This document shows positions 33,237 to 42,099 of a stretch of DNA of 64,000 nucleotides, piece by piece. A program made the position numbers and the translations under genes. The notes beneath the pieces are model-generated. The model searched no databases and had not been told where the DNA came from. It saw only the letters and a list, made by a program, of their open reading frames with translations. Source of the stretch: Pseudomonas guariconensis. GTDB taxonomy: Bacteria > Pseudomonadota > Gammaproteobacteria > Pseudomonadales > Pseudomonadaceae. The stretch's first letter is position 1; each line of letters begins with the position of its first letter. The stretch is taken from NCBI RefSeq assembly GCF_900102675.1, contig NZ_FMYX01000017.1:1-64000 (forward strand), given 5' to 3'.

Positions 33237-34313
33237 ATGGCTGATTTACCGATCGACGACCTTAACGTTGCCTCCAACGAGACTTTGATCACCCCCGATC
33301 AGCTCAAGAAGGAACTCCCCCTCAGCGCCAAGGCCCTGCAGACCGTGACTGCCGGCCGAGAAGTGGTGCGCAACATCCTCGACGGCAAGGACCATCGACT
33401 CTTCGTCGTGGTGGGCCCCTGCTCCATCCACGACATCAAAGCCGCCCACGAGTATGCCGAACGCCTGAAGGTGCTGGCCGAAGAAGTTTCCGACACCCTT
33501 TACCTGGTGATGCGCGTGTACTTCGAGAAGCCGCGTACCACCGTCGGCTGGAAAGGCCTGATCAACGACCCTTACCTGGATGACTCCTTCAAGATCCAGG
33601 ACGGTCTGCACATCGGTCGCAAGTTGCTGCTGGACCTGGCCGAAATGGGCCTGCCCACCGCCACCGAGGCACTCGACCCGATCTCCCCGCAGTACCTGCA
33701 GGACCTGATCAGCTGGTCGGCCATCGGCGCCCGCACCACCGAATCCCAGACCCACCGGGAAATGGCCTCCGGCCTGTCCTCGGCAGTCGGCTTCAAGAAT
33801 GGCACCGACGGCGGCCTGACCGTGGCTATCAATGCCCTGCAGTCGGTCTCCAAGCCTCACCGCTTCCTGGGCATCAACCAGGAAGGTGGCGTGTCCATCG
33901 TCACCACCAAGGGCAACGCCTATGGCCACGTGGTGCTGCGCGGTGGCAACGGCAAGCCCAACTATGATTCGGTCAGCGTTGCCCTGTGCGAACAAGATCT
34001 GGCCAAGGCCAAGATCAAGGCCAACATCATGGTCGATTGCAGCCATGCCAATTCCAACAAGGATCCGGCCCTGCAGCCGCTGGTAATGGAGAACGTCGCC
34101 AACCAGATCCTCGAAGGCAACCAGTCGATCATCGGCTTGATGGTCGAAAGCCACCTGAACTGGGGTTGCCAGGCAATTCCGAAGGACCTGAACGAGCTGC
34201 AATACGGTGTTTCCATTACCGATGCCTGCATCGACTGGAGCGCCACCGAGAAGGCCCTGCGCAGCATGCGCGCCAAGCTCAAGGATGTCCTGCCTCAGCG
34301 TCAGCGCGGCTGA
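33237..34313 (+). CDS. 3-deoxy-7-phosphoheptulonate (DAHP) synthase, class I
   Basis: 358 residues; condenses phosphoenolpyruvate and erythrose 4-phosphate, the first step of the shikimate pathway. VVVGPCSIHD holds the metal-binding cysteine; MRVYFEKPRTTVGWKG and GARTTESQTHR are class I substrate loops, and MVDCSHANSNK carries the metal-binding His. Which of AroF/AroG/AroH-type feedback control applies cannot be settled from what I can see, so no symbol is given. ATG at 33237 gives the standard start MADLPIDDLNV. A terminator follows the stop closely. Confidence 0.93.
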   Translation: MADLPIDDLNVASNETLITPDQLKKELPLSAKALQTVTAGREVVRNILDGKDHRLFVVVGPCSIHDIKAAHEYAERLKVLAEEVSDTLYLVMRVYFEKPRTTVGWKGLINDPYLDDSFKIQDGLHIGRKLLLDLAEMGLPTATEALDPISPQYLQDLISWSAIGARTTESQTHREMASGLSSAVGFKNGTDGGLTVAINALQSVSKPHRFLGINQEGGVSIVTTKGNAYGHVVLRGGNGKPNYDSVSVALCEQDLAKAKIKANIMVDCSHANSNKDPALQPLVMENVANQILEGNQSIIGLMVESHLNWGCQAIPKDLNELQYGVSITDACIDWSATEKALRSMRAKLKDVLPQRQRG

Positions 34314-34329
34314 CAATCGGGAGCAAACG

Positions 34330-34356
34330 AAAACGCCGGGCAATGCCCGGCGTTTT
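34330..34356. terminator. bidirectional terminator after the DAHP synthase gene
   Basis: AAAACGCCGGGCA pairs with TGCCCGGCGTTTT (13-base arms; about 12 pairs in practice around the tight loop). It has T4 on both strands, between the DAHP synthase stop and the convergent GNAT gene stop. Confidence 0.88.
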
Positions 34357-34381
34357 CATGTTCGGTGTTCGATTGTACCGT

Positions 34382-34663
34382 TCAGGCCTTGCTCGACTGA
34401 CGTTGCTGACGCTCCATGTAGCGTTCGACGTAGGAGCAGGAGGGGATCACCGTGTAGCCCATCTCCTCGGCGTATTCCAGCGCCTTCTCGGTCAACGCTG
34501 CAGCGATGCCTCGCCCCCGTAGGGCATTGGGCACGAAGGTACGGTAGATATCCAGCGTCTGCTTGCCCAAGTCCATGTACGTCAGATAGGCACGGTGACC
34601 GTCCACATTGGTCTCGAACTGATGACCGGCCTGGTCATGGTGGATGGTCAACGCTTCGCTCAT
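34382..34663 (-). CDS. small GNAT-like N-acetyltransferase (YjdJ type)
   Basis: 93 residues, the minimal acetyltransferase family that covers only the acetyl-CoA-binding core of GNAT enzymes. RTFVPNALRGRGIAAAL is the CoA pyrophosphate loop (R/Q-x2-G-x-G/A), and GYTVIPSCSYVERYM is the typical C-terminal strand and tail. Its ribosome site GAGGAG is 5 bases from ATG 34663. Substrate unknown. Confidence 0.85.
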   Translation of the reverse strand: MSEALTIHHDQAGHQFETNVDGHRAYLTYMDLGKQTLDIYRTFVPNALRGRGIAAALTEKALEYAEEMGYTVIPSCSYVERYMERQQRQSSKA

Positions 34664-35154
34664 CACTACTCCTCGCAGGTCTGTCGGCAGACCCTTACCT
34701 TAACCGATGGTGTTTCCGGCGGAGGAACCTCTACGCCACCCCTGCCCCTTGGACCATAAGGCGATCCGAATCGTTCTGCTGCGCGGGCACCCTACAAATA
34801 GTAGGCGCCGGAAGCGGGATTGCTCAAGGTGGCACGGGGAAAAAGTACGAGATAACCCCTGCCGGTCGCTTCGCGGCCGCGTACACAGTGTTCTAGGCCT
34901 ATGACGCTGACCGACAGTTAAAGTCACCATTAGTTCACCAAAAAGTTCCCGCTCTACAAATGCTTGCAGCCGCTGCGCAAAATTTTCACAAATGCCATAC
35001 AAAGGTTGTCACCTTTTGGGGGCGGCAACATTTTTTTTGCAGTTCTTGCGCTTAGTCAGTTTACTTACTACAAGTAATGGGTACTATGTACGCCGGCCAG
35101 TTTCTCTTTTCCGAGAGATGGCTCTTTAATAGAAAGTCCTTGAAGGGGAACACG
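34664..35154. other. 491-base intergenic region upstream of oprI
   Basis: The first 230 bases show no coding signal that I trust and no recognised RNA. From about 34920 the sequence becomes AT-rich. It contains a 6-bp inverted repeat AAAGGT-TGTC-ACCTTT at 35001-35016, a T8 run at 35031-35038, then the probable oprI promoter at 35046-35074 and a leader of roughly 75 bases. Confidence 0.6.
35046..35074 (+). promoter_or_regulatory. oprI: probable oprI promoter
   Basis: TTGCGC (35046-35051), 17-base spacer, TACAAG (35069-35074), within an AT-rich upstream sequence that could serve as an UP element, as expected for one of the most highly expressed genes in Pseudomonas. Confidence 0.45.
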
Positions 35155-35406
35155 ATGAACAACGTTCTGAAATTCTCTGCTCTGGCTCTGGCCGCAGTTC
35201 TGGCTACCGGTTGCAGCAGCGTATCCAAAGAAACCGAAGCTCGTCTGACTGCGACTGAAGACGCAGCAGCTCGCGCTCAAGCTCGTGCTGATGAAGCCTA
35301 CCGTAAGGCTGATGACGCTCTGGCTGCCGCTCAGAAGGCTCAGCAGACCGCTGACGAAGCCAACGAGCGCGCTCTGCGCATGCTGGACAAAGCCAGCCGC
35401 AAGTAA
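35155..35406 (+). CDS. oprI: major outer-membrane lipoprotein I (Lpp-like)
   Basis: 83-residue murein lipoprotein. Signal peptide with lipobox LATGC (Cys20), then an alanine-rich heptad coiled coil (residues about 25-80, many A-x3-A and ADEA units) and a C-terminal Lys that can be linked to peptidoglycan. One of the most abundant Pseudomonas proteins. It has a GGGG-rich ribosome site (AAGGGGAA), an AT-rich promoter and a strong terminator. The convergent L,D-transpeptidase gene next door is a candidate for attaching it to the wall. Confidence 0.96.
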   Translation: MNNVLKFSALALAAVLATGCSSVSKETEARLTATEDAAARAQARADEAYRKADDALAAAQKAQQTADEANERALRMLDKASRK

Positions 35407-35428
35407 TAATCCTCACGGATTGTTATGG

Positions 35429-35458
35429 AGCCGACCCACTAGTGGGTCGGCTTTTTTT
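35429..35458 (+). terminator. oprI terminator
   Basis: AGCCGACCCACT / AGTGGGTCGGCT, a 12-bp self-complementary stem followed by T7, 23 bases after the oprI stop. Confidence 0.93.
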
Positions 35459-35483
35459 ATTCCCGCCTGAAAAGCAAACGGCA

Positions 35484-35515
35484 AAAACGAAAAAGGCCTG
35501 CACTAAGGCAGGCCT
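35484..35515 (-). terminator. terminator of the L,D-transpeptidase gene
   Basis: On the minus strand AGGCCTGC-CTTAGT-GCAGGCCT is followed by TTTTTCG, 44 bases past the transpeptidase stop. Confidence 0.8.
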
Positions 35516-35558
35516 CGATTCGGGTTAACGGGAGCACCTCCCGAAAGAGACATCCCGC

Positions 35559-36533
35559 TTACTGCAGCTCCGGGGGAATGCTCGAAACCATCGGCGCTGT
35601 CCCACCATTGACCGGCACCGCGATTTCCACTGGCATGCCATCTTCGGCAGCCACCACGTCGCGCACCATGTCCCAGTTCATGCGCAAGTTGTTGGCTAGG
35701 TCTTCGCGCTTGAGCAGAGCATTGATGACCGCAGTATGTTTATCCACCACCGATGGATTGCCATGATCATCGAGCGGTGTATGAGCCTCGAGATAGACCT
35801 TTCCGCCACTGATGCCAAACTTGTAGGGTTCGTTGATGATACGTACTGGCGTACCCACCGGGACCATCTTGGAAAGTTCCAGCACGTTGTTGTTGAGCAT
35901 ACGGAAGCAGCCATGGCTGGTACGCATGCCGATACCGAACTTCTTGTTCGAACCGTGGATCAGGTAACCCGGTACACCCAAGGTGAACTTGAACGGCCCC
36001 AGTGGGTTGTCCGGGCCGGCCGGCACCACGGCAGGCAGGATGTCACCGTCGGCGGCGTGTTCGGCACGGATCGAGGCGGGTGGCGTCCAGGTCGGATTAG
36101 GGGTTTTGGCCGTGATCTTGGTGTTGGCGATGGGCGAGCCCCACCCTTCGCGACCGATACCCAGCGGGAAGGTGTGCACCACGTTCTGCCCTTTCGGGTA
36201 GTAGTACATGCGGTATTCGGCCAGGTTGATGACGATGCCTTCACGCGGACCTGGCGGCAGAATGTAGCGGGTCGGCAGGATGATCTCGGTGCCAGCGCCC
36301 GGCAGCCATGGATCCACGCCCGGGTTGGCCGCGATCATTTCGAGGTAGCCCAGGTCATTGGCGGTGCCGATGTCGGCAAAGGTGTCTTCGTACTTGGCTT
36401 TGATCACCTGGACCTGGCCGACGATATCTTCACCGGCAGGTGGCAACGGCAATTCCAGCGCAACGGTTGGACCGGCCACCAACAGGGCGGCCAGGGACAA
36501 GCTACGGGTGACGGCGGGAAGGCGCGGCAACAT
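35559..36533 (-). CDS. L,D-transpeptidase (YkuD/ErfK family)
   Basis: 324 residues. Signal peptide (about 1-25), a LysM-like segment (about 37-88) and a YkuD catalytic domain with the motif HG-x13-SHGCFRM, nucleophile Cys209. E. coli relatives (ErfK, YbiS, YcfS) attach Lpp to diaminopimelate of peptidoglycan. Its position convergent with oprI, the Pseudomonas Lpp analogue, makes OprI anchoring the leading hypothesis; 3-3 cross-linking is the alternative. The C-terminal tail (about 250-324) carries no recognised domain. Confidence 0.9.
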   Translation of the reverse strand: MLPRLPAVTRSLSLAALLVAGPTVALELPLPPAGEDIVGQVQVIKAKYEDTFADIGTANDLGYLEMIAANPGVDPWLPGAGTEIILPTRYILPPGPREGIVINLAEYRMYYYPKGQNVVHTFPLGIGREGWGSPIANTKITAKTPNPTWTPPASIRAEHAADGDILPAVVPAGPDNPLGPFKFTLGVPGYLIHGSNKKFGIGMRTSHGCFRMLNNNVLELSKMVPVGTPVRIINEPYKFGISGGKVYLEAHTPLDDHGNPSVVDKHTAVINALLKREDLANNLRMNWDMVRDVVAAEDGMPVEIAVPVNGGTAPMVSSIPPELQ

Positions 36534-36639
36534 CCGGTAAATCCTTCGAAAGATGGGTCAAGAGGATCGATTGTACACCTACCCCAGGACAAGCGGGAGG
36601 CATCGGGTTCATGCTGGCATTTCAGATGATGAAAGGTGC

Positions 36640-36921
36640 TCAGAGTTCCGGCCACACCGGACGCATGCCACGGCGCTGGGCATCGAGAATCGCTCGGCAC
36701 AACGCACAAAGGCGACCATCGCGGTAGACCGACCGCTCCACTGCGGACCAGCGCGGTTGCGCTGGCAACAGCCCACCGCACAGCGTGCGATCGACGGGCA
36801 CGCCAAGCTCGAGCTGACGCGCCACCAGGTGAACGCGAACCTCCTGGCAAGCGAACAGGTCGAGCTGTTCATCGGGCTCGATCAGTTGATAGGCGTACAA
36901 AGACCAGGCAGGGCGCGGCAT
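36640..36921 (-). CDS. conserved hypothetical protein, Cys-containing
   Basis: About 93 residues, arginine- and leucine-rich, with cysteines in LFACQEV, RTLCGG and a C-x2-C in CALCRAIL that might bind a metal. No recognised domain. Starts at 36921 (MPRPAWSLYAY) or 36951; neither has a strong ribosome site. Same strand as the transpeptidase gene, 106 bases upstream of its start. It looks real from composition and placement. Confidence 0.55.
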   Translation of the reverse strand: MPRPAWSLYAYQLIEPDEQLDLFACQEVRVHLVARQLELGVPVDRTLCGGLLPAQPRWSAVERSVYRDGRLCALCRAILDAQRRGMRPVWPEL

Positions 36922-36979
36922 TGGGGGCTCTCGAAGCGGGGGGCGCAACATTAGCCGAAAGCCGGCCCCGATAAAAGCG

Positions 36980-37585
36980 TCACAACAAGGGTTTTATCGC
37001 CGGCCAGGCATTTTCCAGCAAGCGCGGCTGGGCCCCTACGGTCGGGTGGATACCATCGGCCTGCATCATCTGCGGCACACCGCCGACCCCTTCAAGAAAA
37101 AAAGGCACCAAGGGGACTTGTTTCTGAGCCGACAAGCGCTCATAGACCTGAGCGAAGGCGCTGGTATAACGCACACCATAGTTGGGCGGCAGCCGCATAC
37201 CCAGCAGAACCACCTTGGCGCCCGCCTCACGCGCCTGATCGACCATCGAAGCAAGATTTTGTTGCAATTGCTGGGGCGGCAGCCCTCGCAGTCCGTCGTT
37301 GCCGCCAAGCTCCAGTACCACCAGGCTCGGCTTGTGCGCCGCAAGCAGCGCCGGCAGCCGCGCCTGGCCACCGGCACTGGTGTCTCCACTGATCGAGGCA
37401 TTGACCACCTGGTCGGTATAACCCTCCTCCTTAAGGCGCTGCTGCAGCAGGGAAACCCATCCTTGGCGGCTATCCAGGCCAAAACCGGCGCTGATACTAT
37501 CCCCAACGACCAGCAGTGTACCTGCCGCCGCGCTTTGGGCCAGGCAATACAGGGCCAGACCGGCACTCAACCACCACACTCGCAT
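36980..37585 (-). CDS. tesA: multifunctional thioesterase I / arylesterase / lysophospholipase L1
   Basis: 201-residue periplasmic SGNH hydrolase. Signal peptide (about 1-21), then block I GDSISAG (Ser30), block III GGNDGLRG and block V DGIHPT with the catalytic Asp and His. The start ATG 37585 and the divergent ABC-transporter ATG 37596 are only 10 bases apart. The tesA ribosome site (GGAGA) overlaps the complement of the other gene's start codon. Confidence 0.93.
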   Translation of the reverse strand: MRVWWLSAGLALYCLAQSAAAGTLLVVGDSISAGFGLDSRQGWVSLLQQRLKEEGYTDQVVNASISGDTSAGGQARLPALLAAHKPSLVVLELGGNDGLRGLPPQQLQQNLASMVDQAREAGAKVVLLGMRLPPNYGVRYTSAFAQVYERLSAQKQVPLVPFFLEGVGGVPQMMQADGIHPTVGAQPRLLENAWPAIKPLL

Positions 37586-37595
37586 CGGATTCTCC

Positions 37596-38270
37596 ATGGG
37601 CCCCAGCATTCTCGTTGCGCAGAACCTTAGCAAAGTGGTCCCCAGCGCGGAAGGTGACCTGACCATCCTCCACGCCCTGTCATTGTCCCTTGCGCAAGGC
37701 GACAGCCTGGCCATCGTAGGCGCCTCGGGCTCGGGTAAATCGACCCTGCTCGGTCTGCTCGCCGGCCTCGACCGCCCCAGTGCGGGCAAGGTCATACTCG
37801 CCGGCCATGACCTGGGCCCTCTCGATGAAGATCAGCGTGCCCGGGTGCGCGCCGAGCATGTGGGCTTCGTGTTTCAGTCGTTCCAGTTGCTCGACAGCCT
37901 CAACGCTCTGGAAAACGTCATGCTTGCGCTGGAGCTCGATGGCCGCCGCGATGCACGCGAGCAAGCCCGGACCCTGCTGGAGCGGGTCGGCCTGGGCAAA
38001 CGCCTGAGCCACACCCCACGCCAACTCTCCGGTGGCGAACAACAACGGGTGGCGATCGCCCGCGCCTTTGCAGCCCAGCCTGCGGTGCTGTTCGCCGACG
38101 AGCCGACCGGAAATCTGGACAGCCATACCGGCGAACGCATCAGCGACTTGTTGTTCGAATTGAACAAGGAGCGTGGGACCACACTGGTTCTGGTCACCCA
38201 TGACGAGCGCCTGGCCCAACGCTGCCGACGTCTGATCCGCCTGGATGCCGGCCGCCTGGTGGAGTCCTGA
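37596..38270 (+). CDS. ABC transporter ATP-binding protein (YbbA/LolD-like)
   Basis: 224 residues: Walker A GASGSGKST (42-50), signature LSGGEQQR (about 144-151), Walker B AVLFADEP, H-loop LVTHD. It belongs to the MacB/LolD class that works with FtsX-like permeases, and the permease follows with a one-base overlap (TGATG). In E. coli the same trio (tesA divergent from ybbA-ybbP) is conserved. Substrate unknown; a lipid or hydrophobic compound is suggested by the TesA partnership. Confidence 0.92.
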   Translation: MGPSILVAQNLSKVVPSAEGDLTILHALSLSLAQGDSLAIVGASGSGKSTLLGLLAGLDRPSAGKVILAGHDLGPLDEDQRARVRAEHVGFVFQSFQLLDSLNALENVMLALELDGRRDAREQARTLLERVGLGKRLSHTPRQLSGGEQQRVAIARAFAAQPAVLFADEPTGNLDSHTGERISDLLFELNKERGTTLVLVTHDERLAQRCRRLIRLDAGRLVES

Positions 38271-40777
38271 TGAGCCGCCTGCCCTTCTCCCTCTTCTGTC
38301 GCCTGGCCCTGCGGCAGTTACTGCGCGATGCCCGCGCCGGGGAAGTTCGGGTGCTGTTTTTCGCCCTGCTGGTGGCGGTGGCAGCCAGCACTGCCATCGG
38401 CTACTTCGGCGCGCGCCTAAACGGTGCCATGCAATTACGCGCCAGCGAATTCCTCGGTGCTGACTTGGTGCTGCAAGGCGGCTCGCCGGCCCGAGACAAG
38501 CAAATCAGCGCAGGCAAGGCGGCCGGCCTGCAGCACGCTCATGTGGTGGAGTTCACCAGCGTGGTCGGCGGCGACAGCGGCATCCAGCTATCGAGCATCA
38601 AGGCCGCCGACGCCGCCTACCCTCTTCGCGGCCAGCTGCGCAGTGCCGCCACGCCCTATGCCGAGGAAACCCCTGGCGGCGGCCCCGCACCTGGCGAAGC
38701 CTGGGTCGAGGCACGTCTACTGGCGGCGCTGGGGCTATCGATTGGCGACAGCATCGACGTCGGCATGAAGACCTTGCGTATGAGCCGTGTGCTGACCTAC
38801 GAACCCGATCGCGCCAACAACTTCTATAGCCTCACACCACGCGTGCTGATGAACATAGCGGACCTGCAGTCCACCGGTGTGATCCAGCCGGGAAGCCGGG
38901 TCAGCTACCGCGACCTGTGGCGCGGTACTCCCGAGGCGCTGGCGCAGTACCGTGGGGAGGTGAAAAAGACCTTGGCCGCCAACCAGCGCCTGCTCGACAC
39001 ACGTGATGGTAACCAGCAAGTCGGTGGTGCGCTGGGCAAGGCTGAGCGCTACCTGAACATGGCCAGCCTGGTGGCGGTATTGCTGGCCGGGGTTGCCGTC
39101 GCGCTGTCTGCCAGTCGCTATGCGGCCCGCCGCCTGGATGCCAGTGCCTTGTTGCGTTGCCTGGGGCTTTCCCGACATCAGGCACTGGGCATGTACTGCC
39201 TGCAATTGGCCGCGCTCGGCCTGATTGCCGCGACCACCGGCGCCTTGCTCGGCTGGCTGGCGCAGCTGGGGCTGTTCCGTTTGTTGCAAGGGCTGATGCC
39301 GAGCGAGGTGCCGGCTGGCGGCATGACCCCAGCCCTGGCCGGCATAGGCACTGGCCTGGTGGCCTTGGCCGGGTTCGCCCTGCCGCCGCTGGCCGCCCTT
39401 GGCCGCGTCCCACCCTTGCGTGTATTGCGCCGCGACTTGCTGCCCGTGCCGCCGAGCAGCTGGCTGGTATACGGCGCAGCCCTGTTTGCCCTGGGGCTGA
39501 TCATGTGGCGTTTGAGCCTGGACCTTTTACTCACTTCGGCCTTGCTCGCCGGGGGCGTCTTCGCCGCCTTGCTGCTTGGTGGCCTGCTACTGCTAGGCCT
39601 GCGCAGCCTGCGACGAGTGCTGGCCAGTGCTCCCTTGGCCTGGCGTCTGGGCCTGGGTCAACTGCTGCGCCATCCACTGGCTGCCGCCGGCCAGACGCTA
39701 GCCTTCGGCCTGATCCTGCTGGCCATGGCCTTGGTCGCACTGCTGCGAGGTGAATTGCTCGATACCTGGCAAGCTCAACTGCCCAATGACGCCCCCAACC
39801 ACTTCGCCCTCAATATCCTGCCTGACGAGCGCGACCCTTTCGCCCAGCGACTGCAGGCGATCAACGCCAGCTCAGCTCCCCTGTATCCGGTGATACCGGG
39901 ACGTCTGACGCACATCAACGGTCAGCCGGTGCGCCAGTTGGTCAGCAAGGAGTCCACCGCCGAGCGCGCCGTGCAGCGTGACCTCAGCCTCACCTGGGCC
40001 GCCGAACTGCCTCCAGGCAACACCCTGAGCGCCGGCCACTGGTGGCAAGCATCACCTGCTGCAGACGAGTTGCCTGGGGTTTCGGTGGAAGCCCAGCTTG
40101 CCGACAGTCTGAAACTCAAGCTCGGAGATCTGCTTGACTTCGATATCGGCGGCCAGCAACGCCAGGCGCGGGTGACCAGCTTGCGTGCCGTGCACTGGGA
40201 CAGCTTCCAGCCCAACTTCTACATGATCTTCCAGCCTGGAACCTTGCAAGGGCTGCCGGCGACCTACCTGACCAGTTTCTACCTGGCGCCAGGGCACGAC
40301 CAGGAAGCCGTTGCTCTGTCACGGGCGTTTCCGGCGGTGACCATTCTCCAGGTCGATGCGCTGCTGGCGCAGTTGCGCAGCATCCTGGCGCAGGTGACAT
40401 GGGCGGTCGAATACGTACTGTTGTTCGTCCTGGCGGCGGGGCTGGCGGTGCTATTCGCCGGGCTCCAGGCGACATTGGACGAACGTATTCGCCAGGGGGC
40501 GTTGTTGCGCGCGCTAGGGGCCGCCAGGCCGTTACTGGTCAAGGCAAGGCGGATCGAGTTCGGCTTGCTTGGAGCGGTGAGTGGGTTGTTGGCTGCGCTA
40601 GGGTGCGAGCTGATTACTTGGGTGCTCTACCGATATGCGTTTGATCTGGCGTGGGGGCCACATCCCTGGTTGCTGGTGGTGCCGGTGGTGGGAGCTGTCG
40701 TGATAGGCGGAGCTGGAGTCGTCGGGACGCGGCGGGCCTTGAATGCAAGTCCGTTGGTGGTATTGCGGGAGGGGTAG
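38270..40777 (+). CDS. FtsX-like ABC transporter permease (YbbP-like)
   Basis: 835 residues with an N-terminal helix (about 25-45) and two FtsX-type three-helix bundles (about 250-390 and 710-825) separated by large periplasmic domains. There is also an extra pair of helices around 395-500, as in YbbP/MacB-type exporters. Partner of the ATPase gene just upstream. A REP-like hairpin follows the stop. Confidence 0.9.
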   Translation: MSRLPFSLFCRLALRQLLRDARAGEVRVLFFALLVAVAASTAIGYFGARLNGAMQLRASEFLGADLVLQGGSPARDKQISAGKAAGLQHAHVVEFTSVVGGDSGIQLSSIKAADAAYPLRGQLRSAATPYAEETPGGGPAPGEAWVEARLLAALGLSIGDSIDVGMKTLRMSRVLTYEPDRANNFYSLTPRVLMNIADLQSTGVIQPGSRVSYRDLWRGTPEALAQYRGEVKKTLAANQRLLDTRDGNQQVGGALGKAERYLNMASLVAVLLAGVAVALSASRYAARRLDASALLRCLGLSRHQALGMYCLQLAALGLIAATTGALLGWLAQLGLFRLLQGLMPSEVPAGGMTPALAGIGTGLVALAGFALPPLAALGRVPPLRVLRRDLLPVPPSSWLVYGAALFALGLIMWRLSLDLLLTSALLAGGVFAALLLGGLLLLGLRSLRRVLASAPLAWRLGLGQLLRHPLAAAGQTLAFGLILLAMALVALLRGELLDTWQAQLPNDAPNHFALNILPDERDPFAQRLQAINASSAPLYPVIPGRLTHINGQPVRQLVSKESTAERAVQRDLSLTWAAELPPGNTLSAGHWWQASPAADELPGVSVEAQLADSLKLKLGDLLDFDIGGQQRQARVTSLRAVHWDSFQPNFYMIFQPGTLQGLPATYLTSFYLAPGHDQEAVALSRAFPAVTILQVDALLAQLRSILAQVTWAVEYVLLFVLAAGLAVLFAGLQATLDERIRQGALLRALGAARPLLVKARRIEFGLLGAVSGLLAALGCELITWVLYRYAFDLAWGPHPWLLVVPVVGAVVIGGAGVVGTRRALNASPLVVLREG

Positions 40778-40825
40778 GCTTGGGCTTTCAGAGGGTGTGG
40801 CTATCTGATTCTGGCGAAGGCCGCG

Positions 40826-40880
40826 AGGAACTGTGGCGCTGGCGAAACCTGCGATGGGCCGCATCGCGGCCCTCTGGGTA
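40826..40880. repeat. REP-like element
   Basis: GGCGCTGGCGAAACCTGCGA precedes a 7-bp hairpin GGGCCGC-ATC-GCGGCCC (40856-40872). A near copy of its left half (GCTGGCGAAGCCTGCGATGG) is at 7915-7934. It lies between the convergent permease and greB genes. Confidence 0.65.
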
Positions 40881-40949
40881 ATGCCCCCTCAATCGAAGGT
40901 CTGTATGAGATGCGTTCGCGCGAAGCCTCTTGAAAACAGCACAACCCGA

Positions 40950-41429
40950 CTACCCATCAATCCCATAAAAAATACGATTGACGTACCAGATCGCCTCCCC
41001 CGTAGGTGTCTTCACCACCACCTCATCACCCTCTTCCTTCTTGAGCAGCGCCCGCGCCATGGGTGAGTCGATGGAAATATAGTCGTTGCGCCCATAGATC
41101 TCGTCATACCCCACAATCCGAAACTTGAGCACCTCGCCTTCGTCATTTTCGATTTCCACCCAGGCACCAAAGAACACCTTGCCCTCTTGCTGCGGCGAAT
41201 AGGCCACCACCTTGACGTCTTCAAGCCGCTTGCGCAGGTACCGGACCCGGCGGTCGATCTCTCGCAAAAGCTTCTTGTTGTACTGGTAGTCCGCATTCTC
41301 GCTGCGGTCGCCCAGGGAGGCGGCCCAGGTGACCTTCTGGGTAATCTCGGGACGATAGACTCGCCACAGGTGATCGAGCTCTTTCTTCAGAGCCTCATGA
41401 CCTTCAGTGGTGATGATGTTGGTGCTCAA
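40950..41429 (-). CDS. greB: transcription elongation factor GreB
   Basis: 159 residues: an N-terminal antiparallel coiled coil (about 1-75) with acidic tip residues in SLGDRSENADYQYNK, which reach RNA polymerase's active site to stimulate transcript cleavage. The C-terminal FKBP-like domain contains GYDEIYGRNDYISIDSP. The basic patch and length match GreB rather than GreA. Confidence 0.93.
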   Translation of the reverse strand: MSTNIITTEGHEALKKELDHLWRVYRPEITQKVTWAASLGDRSENADYQYNKKLLREIDRRVRYLRKRLEDVKVVAYSPQQEGKVFFGAWVEIENDEGEVLKFRIVGYDEIYGRNDYISIDSPMARALLKKEEGDEVVVKTPTGEAIWYVNRIFYGIDG

Positions 41430-41516
41430 GCGGCATTCTCCTCAGTGCATCCTCCGCTGACGCACACCAGCGGAGGGCTCCGAGCTTAGCGAAAAATCCC
41501 GTGGACGACACGCAGC

Positions 41517-41825
41517 TCAGCGGCGGGTGATTAGCCCCTGGCGCGCGATACGTGTCAGCTGGCCGATGACTTCGGCGGCGTCGGCGGCCAAGGGCGCCTG
41601 GATCACCGCAAGGTCGAAACGGTCATTGCCAAACTGGGCAAAGCCGTCACAGGTTTCGGCAAACTGTACGAGAAATGCACGCGCTTGCCCCTTGCGCCGC
41701 GACAAGCCGTCAAGGTTGCGTAAAAGTGTGGGTTGATGCTGGCCACCGAGCAGGATGCGCGGTGTACGGGAAGCCTGGCTGGCAGGCAATGGACTCAAGC
41801 AGACACTGGTACGTGGACAACTCAT
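41517..41825 (-). CDS. conserved hypothetical protein
   Basis: 102 residues, no recognised domain. The C-terminal part (RFDLAVIQAPLAADAAEVIGQLTRIARQ) has an alpha/beta pattern. It is 87 bases upstream of greB on the same strand. ATG at 41825 has only a weak purine stretch before it. Codon use resembles the neighbours, so it is probably a real gene. Function unknown. Confidence 0.6.
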   Translation of the reverse strand: MSCPRTSVCLSPLPASQASRTPRILLGGQHQPTLLRNLDGLSRRKGQARAFLVQFAETCDGFAQFGNDRFDLAVIQAPLAADAAEVIGQLTRIARQGLITRR

Positions 41826-42045
41826 GGAGATATCTCTGCGCCTCGCAAATCCCGCTGGGCAGCGGTGGGAGGCGTCACCGAACCAGCGCTTTAGCGGTAT
41901 TTCGGATGACCCAAAAGAGTTATCCCGCGCCCCGCAAGTAGCTGTTTAAATCGGCGCAGTCGGTATGCTAGAGCGTGACGCGATAAGTTACAAGATACCG
42001 ATAGCAGCTAAACGCTAAGACTTTCGCAGGTCTGCCCCTTCACAT

Positions 42046-42082
42046 GAAAAAACCCGCTTACCCGTACACCTGGAAAGCGGGT
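42046..42082 (-). terminator. doxX terminator
   Basis: Minus strand: AACCCGCTT (82-74) pairs with AAGCGGGTT (59-51), followed by a T-run (42046-42052). Located 18 bases after the doxX stop. Confidence 0.85.
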
Positions 42083-42099
42083 TCGATGTTAGCCGCAGA

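Noticed and set aside
34700..34904. Small gene in the region upstream of oprI
   Set aside because: Short frames on both strands lack ribosome sites and have arginine-rich, random-like composition.
41826..42099. Additional small gene or regulatory RNA between the hypothetical gene and doxX
   Set aside because: Apart from the doxX terminator I find no stem, promoter pair or coding pattern that stands out.
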